A stretch of 64,000 bases of DNA from Cryptomeria japonica (taxonomy: Eukaryota; Streptophyta; Pinopsida; Cupressales; Cupressaceae), in assembly GCF_030272615.1 (NCBI RefSeq), contig NC_081407.1, positions 438,743,230 to 438,807,229 of the forward strand. The letters are read 5' to 3'. The notes under the pieces were generated by a model. The model was not told where the DNA came from. It saw only the letters and a program-made list of their open reading frames with translations, and searched no databases. Both the position numbers and the translations under genes were made by a program. Within the stretch, counting starts at the first letter, position 1, and each line of letters opens with the position of its first letter. Positions 23,737 to 35,389 of the stretch are shown piece by piece.

Positions 23737-23905
23737 GGTTTTAAGATAGTAAATAGTAATGGCCGCAGAGATCCAACACTTATTATTATAAGTCCCATCA
23801 CACCATTAATCATAAAAATGATGCCTAAAAATAATCATTAATTGACATTTCACATACCCCCAATCTATGCCTTTGATTTCCAGACCCCAAGAGGTAATCA
23901 TGATT

Positions 23906-24373
23906 TTAACTTGAACCATTAATACGATCAAAAGATATTTGCTCCTGAACATCCCTTTTACATTGGGCTTCTCCAATATATTTAGATTCCACCTCTAAAT
24001 AGGCCCCTTCATTAGCTAAAAGGTCCACAACCTTATTGCCTTCTCTTAGAGTATGGGTTATGAGAATACTATCATAGTCATTTAATAACGTTTTAGCACT
24101 TTCAATAGTATTAGTTATATTCCAAGATGAAGAACTAGTACCTTTAAGAGCCCGAATGATATTGAGGGAGTCACCTTCCAACCATATTTTTTTAAATTTG
24201 AAACCCTGAGCCAGCTGGAGGCATTTTAGCATAGCCTGAGCTTTAGCAACATGAATATTTTGAACTCCTAAGGGAGAAGCAATAGCAGCAATGTAGACAC
24301 CTTGAGAATTTCTGATGACACCTCCCCCTCCGGCCTTCCTAGGGTTGCCTTTAGCAGCCCCATCAAAATTCAC
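23906..24373 (-). other. RNase H domain at the C-terminus of LINE J ORF2
   Basis: An open 155-residue stretch with a plant-type RNase H fold: the first Asp in MNFDGAAKGNPRKAGGGGVI, Glu and Asp in WLEGDSLNII, and the last Asp in REGNKVVDLLANEG. All four catalytic acidic residues are visible. This domain is known as a late addition in many plant L1 elements. It shares a frame with the rest of ORF2. Confidence 0.9.
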
Positions 24374-27300
24374 CTTGACCCAATCATAATCGGGAAATCT
24401 CTAGACAATATTACCTCTCCTAGTCTTATTGTCAGATTTGCAAACTTTGTGAATCAGATTCCATTTAGTAAGGATACCTTTCTCAATATCATTCATGTCA
24501 GCAAAAAAGCATTGCTTGTTGTTTCCGTGAGGAATATTTATGTTTTCTTTTATAGCTTGGCAAATTTTTTCAAAGACCACCTGAGATGTGCACTTAGCTT
24601 CCCTAAAGATTTTGTTATTTCTCTCTTTCCAAATGTACCAGCAAGTCATGGGAAGGATCAAGGACTAGAGATTCTTGATGAGAGGAAATTTGGTGGGAAA
24701 GGTCCATTGCCAAATAGTTTCCTTGAGACTGTTGTGCATAACCCAATCAACTTTCCATTTCCCCCAAAACTTACTCCAGATTTCCCAAGTGAAGGAGCAA
24801 TGGATGAATAGATGATCAAATAATTCTTCCTCTTTCTGATAAAGCTCACACCTGTTAGGAAACATAAAACCTCTTTGGGCCAAGTTATCAATAGTTAGAA
24901 TTCTATTATGAATAGCAAGCCAAAAAAACATGTTAACTTTAGGAATAAGAATTCTATTCCACACTTTAACCCATATTGGGTTGCTGATCTGGGTAAATGT
25001 GTTTTTATAGGTTGAGGCAACAGTGAAGTTACCCTTAGGATTACTCTTCCAGAGGAACACATCATCAAAATCTTTATTAATAGAAAAGGACAACAGATCT
25101 TGCTGAAGCAGTGAAAACCCAACATATATAGCATCAAGCCTTACCCATCTATTCTCCTTCTAGTAGTTACAAACCATGGACCCAAACCTTCTTTTACATT
25201 CATTAATGAATTAACTACAGTCTTGATTAAAGAGAGGTTCATCTTTAATCCAAGGATCCTCCTAGAACCTAATTTTGTCACCTTTGCCTTGGACCCATCC
25301 AACTCCATCTTTGGCAATTTTAGTGGATTTGATAATACTATTCCATATGAAAGACCCAACAGGGATGTCATCAAAGTAGAAGAGAGATTGGAGAGGCTGA
25401 TCATGAATATATTTATCAAACCAAACCCGGTTCCAATCTTTCTTAATGCCATAAGCCCTCCATATCTGTTTAGCAAGCAGAGCTTTATTAAAAGTTTTGA
25501 GAACTTTAATACCTAGACCTCCCTTTCTCTTTGGCTTACACACTTTGTCCCAGGAAACCAAGTCAATCCTTTTTTTTTCTTCTACCCCTAACCAAAGAAA
25601 TCTTTTCTGAATCCTCTCTAAAGCTTCAACAAATTTAGCCGGAATACCAAATAGACTGAGAGCATAGACAGGGAGATTTTGAAGAGTAGCTTGAAGGAGC
25701 TGCAATTTTCCTGCTTGAGATAACATGGATCCTTTCCAGCCAGCCAGTTTTCTGTTGAGATTATCAATTAATAAATTCCAGAATGAGTTTGGGGGAGCTA
25801 ATCCCAAAGGGAGACCCAAATAAGTGGAGGGGAGCATTTCCACCTTGCACCCAATGCTTTTAGCAATTCTCTATTGTCTTATGATAGGAGTATTCATGAA
25901 ATAGATAGCAGACTTGTCCCAATTGACTTGCTGGCCTGTTGCCAATGAATATGAGCTAAGCGCACCTTTAAAGGTAGCAGTCTCCCCAACAAAGAAATGC
26001 CCCATTAAAATTGTATCATCAACAAACTGTTGGTGAGTACAAGACACATTAGCAGAAGAAGGTTGAAGACCTTTGATATTTTTATTCACTTTCATTTTTT
26101 GGATCAGTCTGCTCATGCTCTCCGCCAAGATGGTGAATAGGATACGAGATATGGGATCTCCTTGCCTGAGCCCCCTAGAAGATTTAAAGAATCTAGATGG
26201 AGACCCATTGATGAGAATTGAAAACATTGGGGTGGAGATCAACTCTTTGGTAATTTTGATTATCTTCTCATCAAATCCAAAGGCCTCCATAATTCTGAAA
26301 AGAGCTTGCCATTCCACTCTGTCATATGCTTTAGCTAGATCCATCTTTATTAGAAATCCTTCTTTATTGGCAGCATTAAGAGAATGAATATTCTCATGCA
26401 CAAGGATGATAGAATCCAAAATCTGCCTACCAGGGACAAATCCTTTTTGCTCCTTTGAGATGATAAGGGGGAGGACAGCCAAAAGTCTAGCAATCATAAC
26501 TTTAGAGATGATTTTATAAAAGGAGTTACATAGACTTATTGGCCTGAATTTTCCCATGGAATCCACCCCAACCACCTTAGGAATTAAGGCAATAAAAGTA
26601 GAGTTTATTTCCTTAAGGATTCTTCTTCAACCAAAAAATTCTTTAACAACATTGACCGTGTCTTTTCCCACAATATGCCAAAATTCCTGAAAAAAGAACA
26701 TGGGGAAGCCATAAGGTCCTGGAGCCTTATCCCCCTGAAAGGACAAGACCACTTTTTTAATTTATTCAACAGAAGGGATAACAAAAAGGGCCTTATTATG
26801 GTGAGGTTCAATAATGTTGGGGATGTTGTCAACCAGAACCTGTTGCTTAGCAAAATCAATCTCCTTACTACTTGTGAGGAGCTAAGAGAAGAAACTAACA
26901 GCTTCATCCCCAATGTCATCATCTTTGAGAAGAATTTTTTCCTTAGCAATTAATCTAGATATTCTATTCGCAGCTTTATGTTTTATAGAAGTCATGTGAA
27001 AAAATTTAGTATTTCTATCCCCCGCTTCCAGCCAAATAGCCCTGGATCTCTGTCTCTAGTAGATTTCCTCCCTAGATATAATGTTGTGAAGTTTGATTAA
27101 AATATCATCTTCCTTAGCCTTGGGATACTTTTCATATCCATATTTCTGTATAGAGTTTTGGATCTGTTCTAATTCCTCCTTCAACTTTTTTTTTGATTAA
27201 AAAATATCACCAAAAACCTTCTTATTCCAAATCTTAATGTTATCTTTGATGTTTCTAATCTTTTTAGCAACTTTGTACATGGATATTCCATCCACATCAA

Positions 27301-28093
27301 TATTCCACCAATTGGCAATGGATTTTTTGAAAGAGGGGTGAGAAATCCACATTTTCTCAAACCGGAAAGGGAAACATTGTTTACTCTTAATAGACTCAGC
27401 AACAAAAGAAATGGGATAATGATCTGAGCCTATTCTATTGACAACTGACAGGGAACATCTATGAGAAAGGATCCAATCATGAGTAATAAGGGATCTATCA
27501 AGCCTTACCTAAATGAGGTCTTCTCCATCCCTTTGATTAGACTAGGTGTAAGAAGCTCCAGTGAGATCAGTATCAATAAGAGGATTGACATTGATGAATT
27601 CCATCAAATCAGTTCTGCTATCCAGTTGGGCTTGAGTTCCTCCAAATTTTTCAGTTCCTTGCAGAGGAGTATTGAAATCTCCCATCAACAACCAGCTGTC
27701 CTGAGAGAAAGAGCATCTTTTCTACTGAATTTTATCCCAAAATTTACTCCTAGTAGCTTTGGAATTAGGGGCATAGATATTTGTAACCACCCACTCCTTT
27801 CCTTCAATGACGTTTTCAACTTTCATAGATATAATATTACCATCTTCATCAATCATATCTCCTAAAATAGTTTTCTTGTTCCAAAAAATAGCCACCCCAC
27901 CTAAGGCCCCATTCGAGCTACTACCACAAACTCCTCCATTTTTAAAGAACTTTAAATTCTCAACTTTTTCCTTAGTCATTTTGGTTTCCTGCACAAGGAT
28001 AATATCCAACTTATGATCTCTAATTAGATTCTGTAATATATCTTGTTTATTGAGACCATTTAGGCCTTGAATGTTCTAGGAGATTACCTTCAT
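23906..28093 (-). pseudogene. LINE J ORF2: endonuclease, reverse transcriptase, zinc finger, RNase H
   Basis: The LINE enzyme that nicks target DNA and copies LINE RNA there. The ATG at 28093 starts the frame; its sixth codon, normally Trp in this family, is TAG. Domains in order: endonuclease (from 28030, with DIILVQETK and GGVAIFW); linker with IWLEAGDRNTKFFH near 27020; reverse transcriptase (26575-25262) with FRPISLCNSFYK, GFVPGRQILDSI, KMDLAKAYDRVEW, LRQGDPISRILF and the FVDDT active site; post-RT region RFLWLGVEEKKR; zinc finger with RCELYQKEEELFDHLFIHC (25093-24665); and RNase H (24373-23906). About 1,396 codons, full length for a plant L1 with RNase H. Several in-frame stops split it. 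Confidence 0.93.
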
Positions 28094-28408
28094 TTGGAAA
28101 CTTGGGAGCAGGATTCCTGTATAGTTCGCTGCCTTCCATCAGCTATGTTTTGCTTACTCTCCTGGTCCCTATGCCATTTAATGGTTTTACGACACTGCAG
28201 AGATTTGGAAAGACCAATATCTACTTTAGATTTGGTCCTAGTTTGATTTGGTCCTAGTTTTCACCCCATTAAGGCATCCTGCCTTCTTATTTTTCTTTTT
28301 TCCATTCCCTGTTATTTCTTCCTCATGTTCATCTCTGAGATTAGCTTGCATATTATTCCACAGTTCTCCTCTTTTCTGGGAAGAAGAGGGCGTGTCAACT
28401 GCAACATT

Positions 28409-29786
28409 CTAAAATAAAGAGTTTAGGTTAACCTTAGGCGATCCAAACTTGTTCTTCCTTCCAGAATTAACTTCAGGTCCTACAGAATCATTTGGGCAGT
28501 CTTTATCACTTTTCATTACTGAGACTTGAAGGGCCCCATGTTGGGATTTGATTATATCATCAATCTCACCTTCTTCAAGAATCTCTTCAATGATTACATT
28601 ATCATCCTCCTGAGTTTGTAAGACTTCAAAATTATTGACTGTTTTGATCTCAAATCCATTAATTTCATCCTTTTTATCTTCCTTCAAAAGGGAACTCTCC
28701 ATTTCTATCATCTTCTGATAAATCTTTTAGGTTACTAGAAATTCCACTTCCTCCTTCCACTCTAGTATCTTCCTTAATATTATTATTATTTTTCCATACC
28801 TATTTATGAGGATTATTAACCTTCATAGGCTTTTTGGGGTTACTAGGGCAAGACTTAGCCCAATGTCTAGCTTTCTTAGAGGAGAAGCACATAAAGGGGA
28901 GGGACTCGAACTCTATTGTCTGTTCCCATAACCCAAGTTTGGAATTTATATCAATAGAACTAGGAAGATCCATCTTCTATGAAATATTGACACAAATTCT
29001 CGCATAAACTAGTCTCTTTCGAACTGTAGTCATGGGATGTATCGCAAAAAGCTCCCCAAAGGAATTCAATATACCTAAAAAAACATCCTCAACCCAGAAT
29101 TCGAGTGGCAAGCCGGGTAACCTTACCCAGACCAGAGCAGATTCAAAGAAGGAATCATTGAGTTCCATGTTTGGAGACCATTTTCTCAGGGAAAGGGAAG
29201 ATTTACCAAACATCCATGGTCCACCACTTAATGTTGCTTCCAAATCTTCCCCACAAGAAAAGGAAAAAACAAAGAAACCCCTTGACAGGGCTGAAACATC
29301 AACCTGACCTTTCAGCCTCCATTTTCTCTTAACAAAGGATCTAACATCCTCAATATTGGGTCATGGTCCAAAAAAATTTCCCACTAGAGAGAAAGCCATT
29401 AAAGAAATGCTATGATCAATAACCAAATCTGGAACAACAATAGCTAATTTACCCATTTTTCTATCAGAGATGTCTTCCACAGAGGGGAAAGATGATTTTC
29501 TAGTAGGTTTGTTTGCAAAAAGACCACTCCAAAGTTTGAGAGCCTTCACCTCTGTAGTCTTTTCCAAGTCAGCTTTCACACCCTTGGGACCTGATTTTGG
29601 AGAATCTTTCATTTTTTTACGGTCAGGAGGAGGGTCCCGATGCCGTGGGTCCCCATCCGGTCTCCCATCTTCATCATCCAACACTTGTCCTTGAGCTGCA
29701 GAGGCAACAGAACCAGAGGAACCAACATCACTGTTCCCTCCATTTCCAAAATTCAAAATTCCTTCTTCTTGCACTGTTCCCTCCAT
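28409..29786 (-). pseudogene. LINE J ORF1: DUF4283-like RNA-binding protein with CCHC knuckle
   Basis: Plant L1 ORF1, the nucleic-acid chaperone of the LINE particle. The ATG at 29786 (MEGTVQEEG) is preferred; an upstream in-frame GTG lies inside the target duplication and cannot be native. The N-terminal linker is acidic and Ser-rich. Around 29243-28977 the DUF4283 core appears (GGPWMFGKSSLSLRKWSPNM, ALVWVRLPGLPLEFW, GELFAIHPMT). A knuckle at about 28889-28848 reads C-x2-S-x4-H-x4-C, so its second Cys is lost. A stop follows near 28800 and the acidic C-terminal part continues in another frame (28711-28409). Confidence 0.85.
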
Positions 29787-29795
29787 GACAATTTT

Positions 29796-29963
29796 AGATT
29801 CATTCACATTGTTTACCGGCTATGTGTTATGTGTTATTACCGGTTGTTCTTCCTGCTATTTGTGGCACCTTGTTACCAGTTACCGATATGCTTTGCATGG
29901 TTTATGTTTTAAGCTGCAAGGTTGGGTTGTCCTTCATTGGATCTCCCTGGCATGATTGCGTCA
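29796..29963 (+). repeat. Element C 5' LTR, second part
   Basis: Starts with the right copy of the LINE J target duplication (29796-29814) and matches 31048-31219 to the LTR end GATTGCGTCA. The primer site follows after two bases. Confidence 0.9.
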
Positions 29964-29965
29964 AA

Positions 29966-29977
29966 TGGTATCAGAGC
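29966..29977 (+). promoter_or_regulatory. Primer-binding site of element C (initiator tRNA-Met)
   Basis: TGGTATCAGAGC directly after the LTR end plus two bases. Confidence 0.93.
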
Positions 29978-30324
29978 TAGTTCGTGAACTTGATGTTGGA
30001 TAGAGTGTTGTTTGTGCACCAGTTGGTTGGAGAGAAGATTGAGGCAACTTGTGGACTTGTTTAGATCGCCGAATGTGAGGCAGAGCAAGGTTTGCAGGTA
30101 GACCGCTGATCCTAGAGATTGAGCTTGAGGCAGTTAGTGGATGGAGACTTGAATAAATCATTGATTGAGGTAGGATGCAGTTTGTACCGGTAGATCGTCA
30201 TGGAGAGGCAACCGAAAATTGTGGTTAGATCATTGAATACCCCGAGGTAGTTGCAAGTACCTACTAAATGATCGTCGAACCAGATCAAGTGATGGGACTC
30301 ACTTTTCAATTAACCTCAAGAGTC
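29978..30324 (+). other. Non-coding internal region of element C
   Basis: About 350 bp with no usable frame. It repeats TTGAGGC/TTGAGGTAG words and holds no gag or pol motif. The polypurine tract before the 3' LTR is weak (CAAGAGTC), unlike the G-runs of the other elements. Confidence 0.7.
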
Positions 30325-31219
30325 TGATGTAGGAGCATCGGTCTAGTTCTTACCAGTTGAGAAGTTTTCAGTGGAATTGCTTGAGAGCGTGGCATTTCTT
30401 CATGTTTGAGTGTTTAGCATTATGGTTTTGGGTTCATTCACTTGTGTTCATGGTCATTGTCATATTCAAGTTTCATAGCTTTTGGCTTTGTTTCTGGTAA
30501 GATGTGGATTCCAGTATTGTCCCAGTTGACGTGTTCTTACCAGTTAGCCTGGTTGTATGTTGAGTGAAGATGATTTTGGGTTGCAGTTGATCTTCGTGAC
30601 TTGTAGATCATTTCAGGTGTTTCTTTGGGCCTTGGCCGGTATTCCTAGAGGTATGTGCATCATTTTATGATTTGGAGATTGTTCTTAGTGATTTGAGATG
30701 GCATGTTACCATTGCACGTTTCATGAACCGGTTGGTGTTTGGGCCGACTTGATTGAGTTTTAATTATTTGTAGATGGTATAAATGGAAGCTTGTGAATCA
30801 TTTGAAGACAACAGAGAAGTTAGAAGATTGAAGACAGAGCTTGGAGACTGAGAAAAGATGTAGAACTGACAAGATTATGATCTGGTAGGACCGAGGTCGG
30901 AAGGTTGAGGTTTGGATTAGGATAGAACCAGTAGACTGTTACTAAAAGCCGATTTGATATGAGGATGATCTACGGATCTTGTAATTGCATTGTAAGCATT
31001 GTTTGTATCCTGGACTACGATCCGGCATGTATAATTCTTCAAATTGTAATAAGATTCATTCACATTGTTTACCGGTTATGTAATCTGTGTTATTACTAGT
31101 TGTTCTTCCTATTGTTTCTGGCACCTTGTTACCGGTTACCCATATACTTTGCATGGTTTATGTTTTAAGCTGCAAGGTTGGCCTGTCCTTCATTGGATCT
31201 CACTGCCTTGATTGCGTCA
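30325..31219 (+). repeat. Element C 3' LTR, 895 bp
   Basis: TGATGTAGGAGCATCGG to GATTGCGTCA, matching the split 5' LTR with scattered substitutions. GAAGA follows. Confidence 0.93.
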
Positions 31220-31920
31220 GAAGAGTTAGTCTATTTGGGATTTGTGATATCTATCGATGGATTGAAGATGGACCCTGAGAAGGTAAGAGAAATTATTGAA
31301 TGGCATACACAGGAAAGAATTGGAGAGGTTAGATCATTTCATGGATTGGCTAGAATCTATTTGAAGTTTATCAAAAAATTCAGTTCAGTTTGTAGCCTTA
31401 TGGTTGAGACAATAAGAGGAGATAGGAAAGAATTCAAGTGGACAACTAGGGAAAATAGGAGTTTTTAAATGTTGGACCAGAAGGTGACTGAAAAACCTAT
31501 GTTAGATTTATTGGATTTCAACAAAGTATTTCAAGTAGACTGTGATGCAAGTGGGAATGTGATTGGAGTAGTGTTAAGTCAGGAAGGGAGAGCAGTAGCT
31601 TATTTCAGTGAAAAGTTGAATGATGCCAGAAGGAGATATTTGGTGTATGATTGGGAATTTTATGCTATAGTTCAAGCCTTGAAGAAGTGGAGACATTATA
31701 TGTTGCCTAAGGAGTTTGTCTTGTATATTGATCATCAATCCTTGCAGTATTTGAACAGTCAGAGTAAGTTGAATCAAAGACATATGAGATGGATATAATT
31801 CTTGCAGAGTTACTCCTTTGTGTTAAAGCATAGGAGTGGAAGGTCAAACAAAGTTGTTGATGCATTGAGTAGAAGAAGAAGTTTGCTGACAGAGATGAGA
31901 GTGGTAGTGTTAGGATTTTA
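31220..31920 (+). pseudogene. Element B reverse transcriptase end and RNase H
   Basis: Continues the frame broken at 21068: LVYLGFVISIDGLKMDPEKV, then VRSFHGLARIYLKFIKKF, then RNase H starting VFQVDCDASGNVIGVVLSQEGR and going on to YDWEFYAIVQALKKWRHYM and YIDHQSLQYL. The first RNase H Asp is kept. A few stops interrupt (31466, 31796, 31918). The end has RSNKVVDALSRR, the usual RNase H to integrase junction. Confidence 0.9.
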
Positions 31921-32830
31921 GGAATTGAAGACCTTGTATGATTATGACTTGGATTTTGTAGAACCTTGGAGAGCATATAGAGAATTGGTTATGGTGGACA
32001 AGATTAAGTGGTTGGATTATTTCATTCAGGATAGGATGCTATTCAGAGTTCAGTTGTGTATATCTAAGAGTTCTATGAGGGAGAATTTGATAAAGGAGAA
32101 GCATAGTGGAGGATTAGTCGAACAGTTTGGTATTGACAAAATAGTAGCATTGGTGAGTGAACATTACTATTGGCCTCATATTCATAAGGATGTTAGGAAA
32201 TTTGTGTAGTGTTTTAGAGTTTGTCAAGTTGCAAGAGGTAGTAGTTAGAATGTGGGATTGTATAAACCTTTGACAATACTGGAGATACCTTGGAAGGACA
32301 TAAGCATGGATTTCATACTTGGATTACCTAAGACACAAAGGAAATGATTCTATATTTGTGGTGGTGGATAGATTCTCGAAGATGGCTCATTTCATACCTT
32401 GTAAGAAGACGTTTGATGCAGTGCATGTAGCTGACTTATTTTTCAAGGAAGTGGTGAGATTGCATGGATTACCTAAGAGTATAGTTTCAAACAGAGCTAC
32501 TAAGTTTGTTGGTTATTTTTGGAGAACACTTTGGAAGAAGATAAAGATAGATTTGAAATTCAATTCTACTTTTCACCCATAGACTGATGGACAAACAAAG
32601 GTAGTAAATTGGAGTTTGGGAAATTTGTTGAGATGCTTAGTTGGAGAGAAGATCGGAAGTTGGGATTTGATCCTTGCACAAGCAGAGTTTGCCTACAATA
32701 GTTTAGTGAACATGAGTATCAGAAGTTTTGAAATTGTTACCATAACACACCCTAGAGGTATATCATAATTGAGGGATATCAATAATGAAGACAAGTGGAG
32801 TGTAGAAGCAGAAGAATTTGCAAATCACAT
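31921..32830 (+). pseudogene. Element B integrase, 5' part, inactive
   Basis: The zinc-binding region (about 32090-32235) reads KHSGGLVEQFG with the second His replaced by Gln, then YYWPHIHKDV and CFRVCQVARG. The core begins [13 protein letters not shown] and [14 protein letters not shown] with the first Asp. The second catalytic Asp is gone: the S-D-R-D box reads SNRATKF. FHP and TDGQTKVVN follow. It stops at 32830 where element D inserts with CACAT; the remainder resumes at 38806. Confidence 0.9.
32826..32830. repeat. Target-site duplication of element D, left copy (CACAT)
   Basis: CACAT precedes TGTTGGCAAT; CACAT follows the other LTR at 38801-38805. Dropping one copy rejoins element B's integrase frame. 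Confidence 0.94.
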
Positions 32831-34014
32831 TGTTGGCAATTTGGAGGAATTGATTATGTGTTGTATTGATGTCAGCACTAGTTGTTTTGTTGTCTACTAG
32901 GTTCTGTTAGAGTGGTTGGACTTTGATGATGATCAAGACATTTGTCTCTAATATTCTTCGGCATGCTCTGACTATTGGAATTGGTTTGGATTGGCTATTC
33001 ATGTGTTCCTGATGCATATCTCATTTAGTTGGTTTGAGAATTGATGATTTGGATGTTATTTGTTCTAGTAAGCCTTTTGGTTATCGGTAAGGGTTTTACC
33101 AATAGAGCTTTGTTGAAGATCTTTTGATGAATCCGATAATCGGTGTTGGTGGGGCTTCTAGAAGGTTATCAGGATGTTGTTGGTTATAATGTTCGTGTTC
33201 CAGTTGATCGATGGTGTTTCATTTGGTTTATGGTGACCTATTTTAGGTCCGGTCTTATTTTGTTAGGTTATATCGGTTTATGTAGCGTGTTGGTTGATGC
33301 TCTTGATGTGTTACTAGTTGGATTTTTTGATTGGATTATGTTGTTTTGATCATAGGCCAACTTAGTTTATCATTGGTTTGCGGGTTTATGTAATGGATTT
33401 ATTATATTATCTTATAGGTGGCTGACCTAATTGTTTAGGTCCCAGGTTGGTATATATGATGTAAGATCTCTTTGTAGATCATGGTTATGAAATATTATGG
33501 ATTATTTGCGTGCGAATAAAGTTGTAATCATATGCAAGGGTTTTTGTCAATCATAGGTGATCAAATTGGGTTTGTGTAAGAGGTTTAAGACCTCCGATAT
33601 TGAGCTTAACCATAATTGTACTCAGGCATAGGAAATGCTATTCTTGCAGCTCATTCATCTTTCCGGATTGTAGTCTGGATTTCTTTTGTAGTCAGTGAGA
33701 CTCCTTTTGTGATGAGCAGTGCACTCTAGGTTGTTGGCTTCCTGCATGTGCAGGCCCCTTATATGTAATGTTTATTCATATGATCAGTGGATAGATATTA
33801 TGGGTCTCTAATCCCACCGAGGTTTTTCCTCATTGAGGTTTTCCACATATAAATATGTGGTGTTATGGTGTTCATCTTTTTGGTTGCATTATTACTTATT
33901 GTTATCTTCTTTTATGTATATCGGTTGTTGAGTTGTTGTGCTAATAAGGCTAAATTTATTCATTCTGGCAGAACACTGATTCACCCCCCCTCTTAGTGTT
34001 CTTGGATTCCAACA
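32831..34014 (+). repeat. Element D 5' LTR, 1,184 bp
   Basis: TGTTGGCAATTTGG to GGATTCCAACA. Its 3' half carries the module shared by E, F and D: GTAGTCAGTGAGACTCC, then CTTCCTGCATGTGCAGG, then a GAGGTTTTTCC stretch, then a C-run before the CTTAGTG end. Confidence 0.93.
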
Positions 34015-34016
34015 AT

Positions 34017-34028
34017 TGGTATCAGAGC
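34017..34028 (+). promoter_or_regulatory. Primer-binding site of element D (initiator tRNA-Met)
   Basis: TGGTATCAGAGC two bases after the LTR. Confidence 0.94.
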
Positions 34029-34082
34029 TTGGTGCTTCAGAATAAGTCTAATAGCTTGGGGAAGATCTTGTATCTGGAATCT

Positions 34083-35237
34083 ATGGAGATAAGTTTGAGG
34101 AAGGAACTTCTAGTAGCACTTGAAGACTATGATGTTGAAAGGTTGAGGAACATGAAGCTGCAAGATGAGCAGAGATCTGTGAAGGAATTCATTTTTACTT
34201 TGCAAGAGAGGTTGTCATCTGCACAAACTAAAAGGAAGGACATCTGTAATCAATTACAAAATCAGGATGATGGAGAAAAGAATGCCCTTAGGGAACTATG
34301 TTAGAAGCTGAGTCAAGAGAATAATGTCATGAAGAATGAAATGAAAGCCATAACTATGAGGATGTCCAAGGAGATTGAAGATCGGAAAAAGAATGAAGAA
34401 AATATTGCTATATCTCTTAAAGACAGATTTGATGAATGCATTAGGTTGGCGCATAAGAATGATATATTGAGAACTGAATTGGTGCAATCCCAGAATAGTG
34501 AGAAAGAGTTGGAAAGAATGGTGATAGTCCTAGGAGGTGATATGGATGTTACAAATGAGTACAAAGATAAGTTCAAGGTCAGTTCTACTAAGCTTGATGA
34601 ATTATTGAAGAATCAAAGAGACAATGGAGACACTAGAGGTCTTGGATTTGAGCATGGAGAAAGCTCTGGTACGACAAATTAGGATGACACATCCAGTCAG
34701 AAGGTTAATTAGAATCAGAAATCATCCGTAAGACAACCCAATGCACATAAATTTAATGGTAGATGCTTTATTTGCAATAAATTTGGTCATATGGATAGTC
34801 AATGTAGAAATAGAGTCAATTAGAATAATAATTTTGGTATCGATCAGTGTTTCAATTGCAAAAAGTATGGTCATAGGACAACAGATTGTAGAATGAATGT
34901 GAAATGTCATGCATATGGAAAGTTTGTACATATGGCTAATCAATGTAGGTCAAAGAATGATCAAGGATACAACAAGACAATTCAGAAGAATAATGTCACT
35001 TGTTATGCATGCAACAAAATAAGACATATTGCTAAATATTGTAGAAGCAAGAATACACCAGAAAGGAATGACACATCCAATGAGAGGGGAAAGCAGAAGG
35101 TTGATGAAATCCGACAAGCTCATGCTAATCAGTTGGTCAGGAAGTCTAGAGATCAATCGGTAGAAGCAAATACCCCGGTTACTCAACTGATAGAGCAAAA
35201 TGTTCCTGCACCGGTAGGAAACTCATCCAGCATCTAA
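34083..35237 (+). pseudogene. Element D gag: coiled coil and four zinc knuckles
   Basis: A frame of about 385 codons with a few stops (34302, 34680 and others). The N-terminal half is Lys/Glu-rich coiled coil (for example MRMSKEIEDRKKNEEN), and the usual UBN2-type copia gag core is not seen. The C-terminal half has four knuckles: CFICNKFGHMDSQC and CFNCKKYGHRTTDC are intact; CHAYGKFVHMANQC has lost its second Cys and the Gly; CYACNKIRHIAKYC has lost the Gly. It is clearly homologous to the gag of F (40247-41383). The frame ends at a TAA at 35235-35237. Confidence 0.85.
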
Positions 35238-35389
35238 GGCATTAGCCTTAGGGGGAGGCAAATTGATGACAAATCTTGAATTGCCCCCAATAGTGGTTTG
35301 AAAGCCTGTTTTAGACTTTGGAGAAGTTGGTTTGAAGATTAACCAGCAAAGATTTGTTGGATCTTGGATATGATTTGGTTTACCGGTAA

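Larger units (their letters stand above)
21821..29795 (-). mobile_element. LINE J: near full-length L1-type LINE with a third reading frame
   Basis: An 8-kb minus-strand LINE inserted into the left LTR of element C. From its 5' end at 29795: ORF1 (29786-28409), ORF2 with endonuclease, reverse transcriptase, zinc finger and RNase H (28093-23906), then an accessory frame (about 23736-22013), then a short 3' end reading CTGATTTTTCTTAATCAA on the minus strand instead of a long poly(A). A 19-bp target duplication flanks it. Almost no 5' UTR precedes ORF1, so a small 5' truncation is likely. Stops and frameshifts break all frames. Confidence 0.92.
21069..31219 (+). mobile_element. Element C: small non-coding LTR element carrying a LINE insertion
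   Basis: Two LTRs of about 0.9 kb (21069-29963, interrupted by LINE J, and 30325-31219) surround only 361 bp with a tRNA-Met primer site and no coding capacity. Without the LINE it would be about 2.2 kb. It has TG/CA ends and a GAAGA target duplication, so it moved as a normal LTR element but must have used proteins of another element. Its first 14 bases resemble the LTR start of B, which suggests, without proof, a B-like helper. Confidence 0.9.

Noticed and set aside
27185-27210. TTTTTTTTTGATTAAAAAAT resembling the LINE J 3' end
   Set aside because: It falls in a Lys-rich part of ORF2 coding sequence; resemblance to the tail is probably due to A/T-rich codons.
29470-29788. Plus-strand frames opposite LINE J ORF1
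   Set aside because: Shadows of the minus-strand ORF1; no domain of their own.
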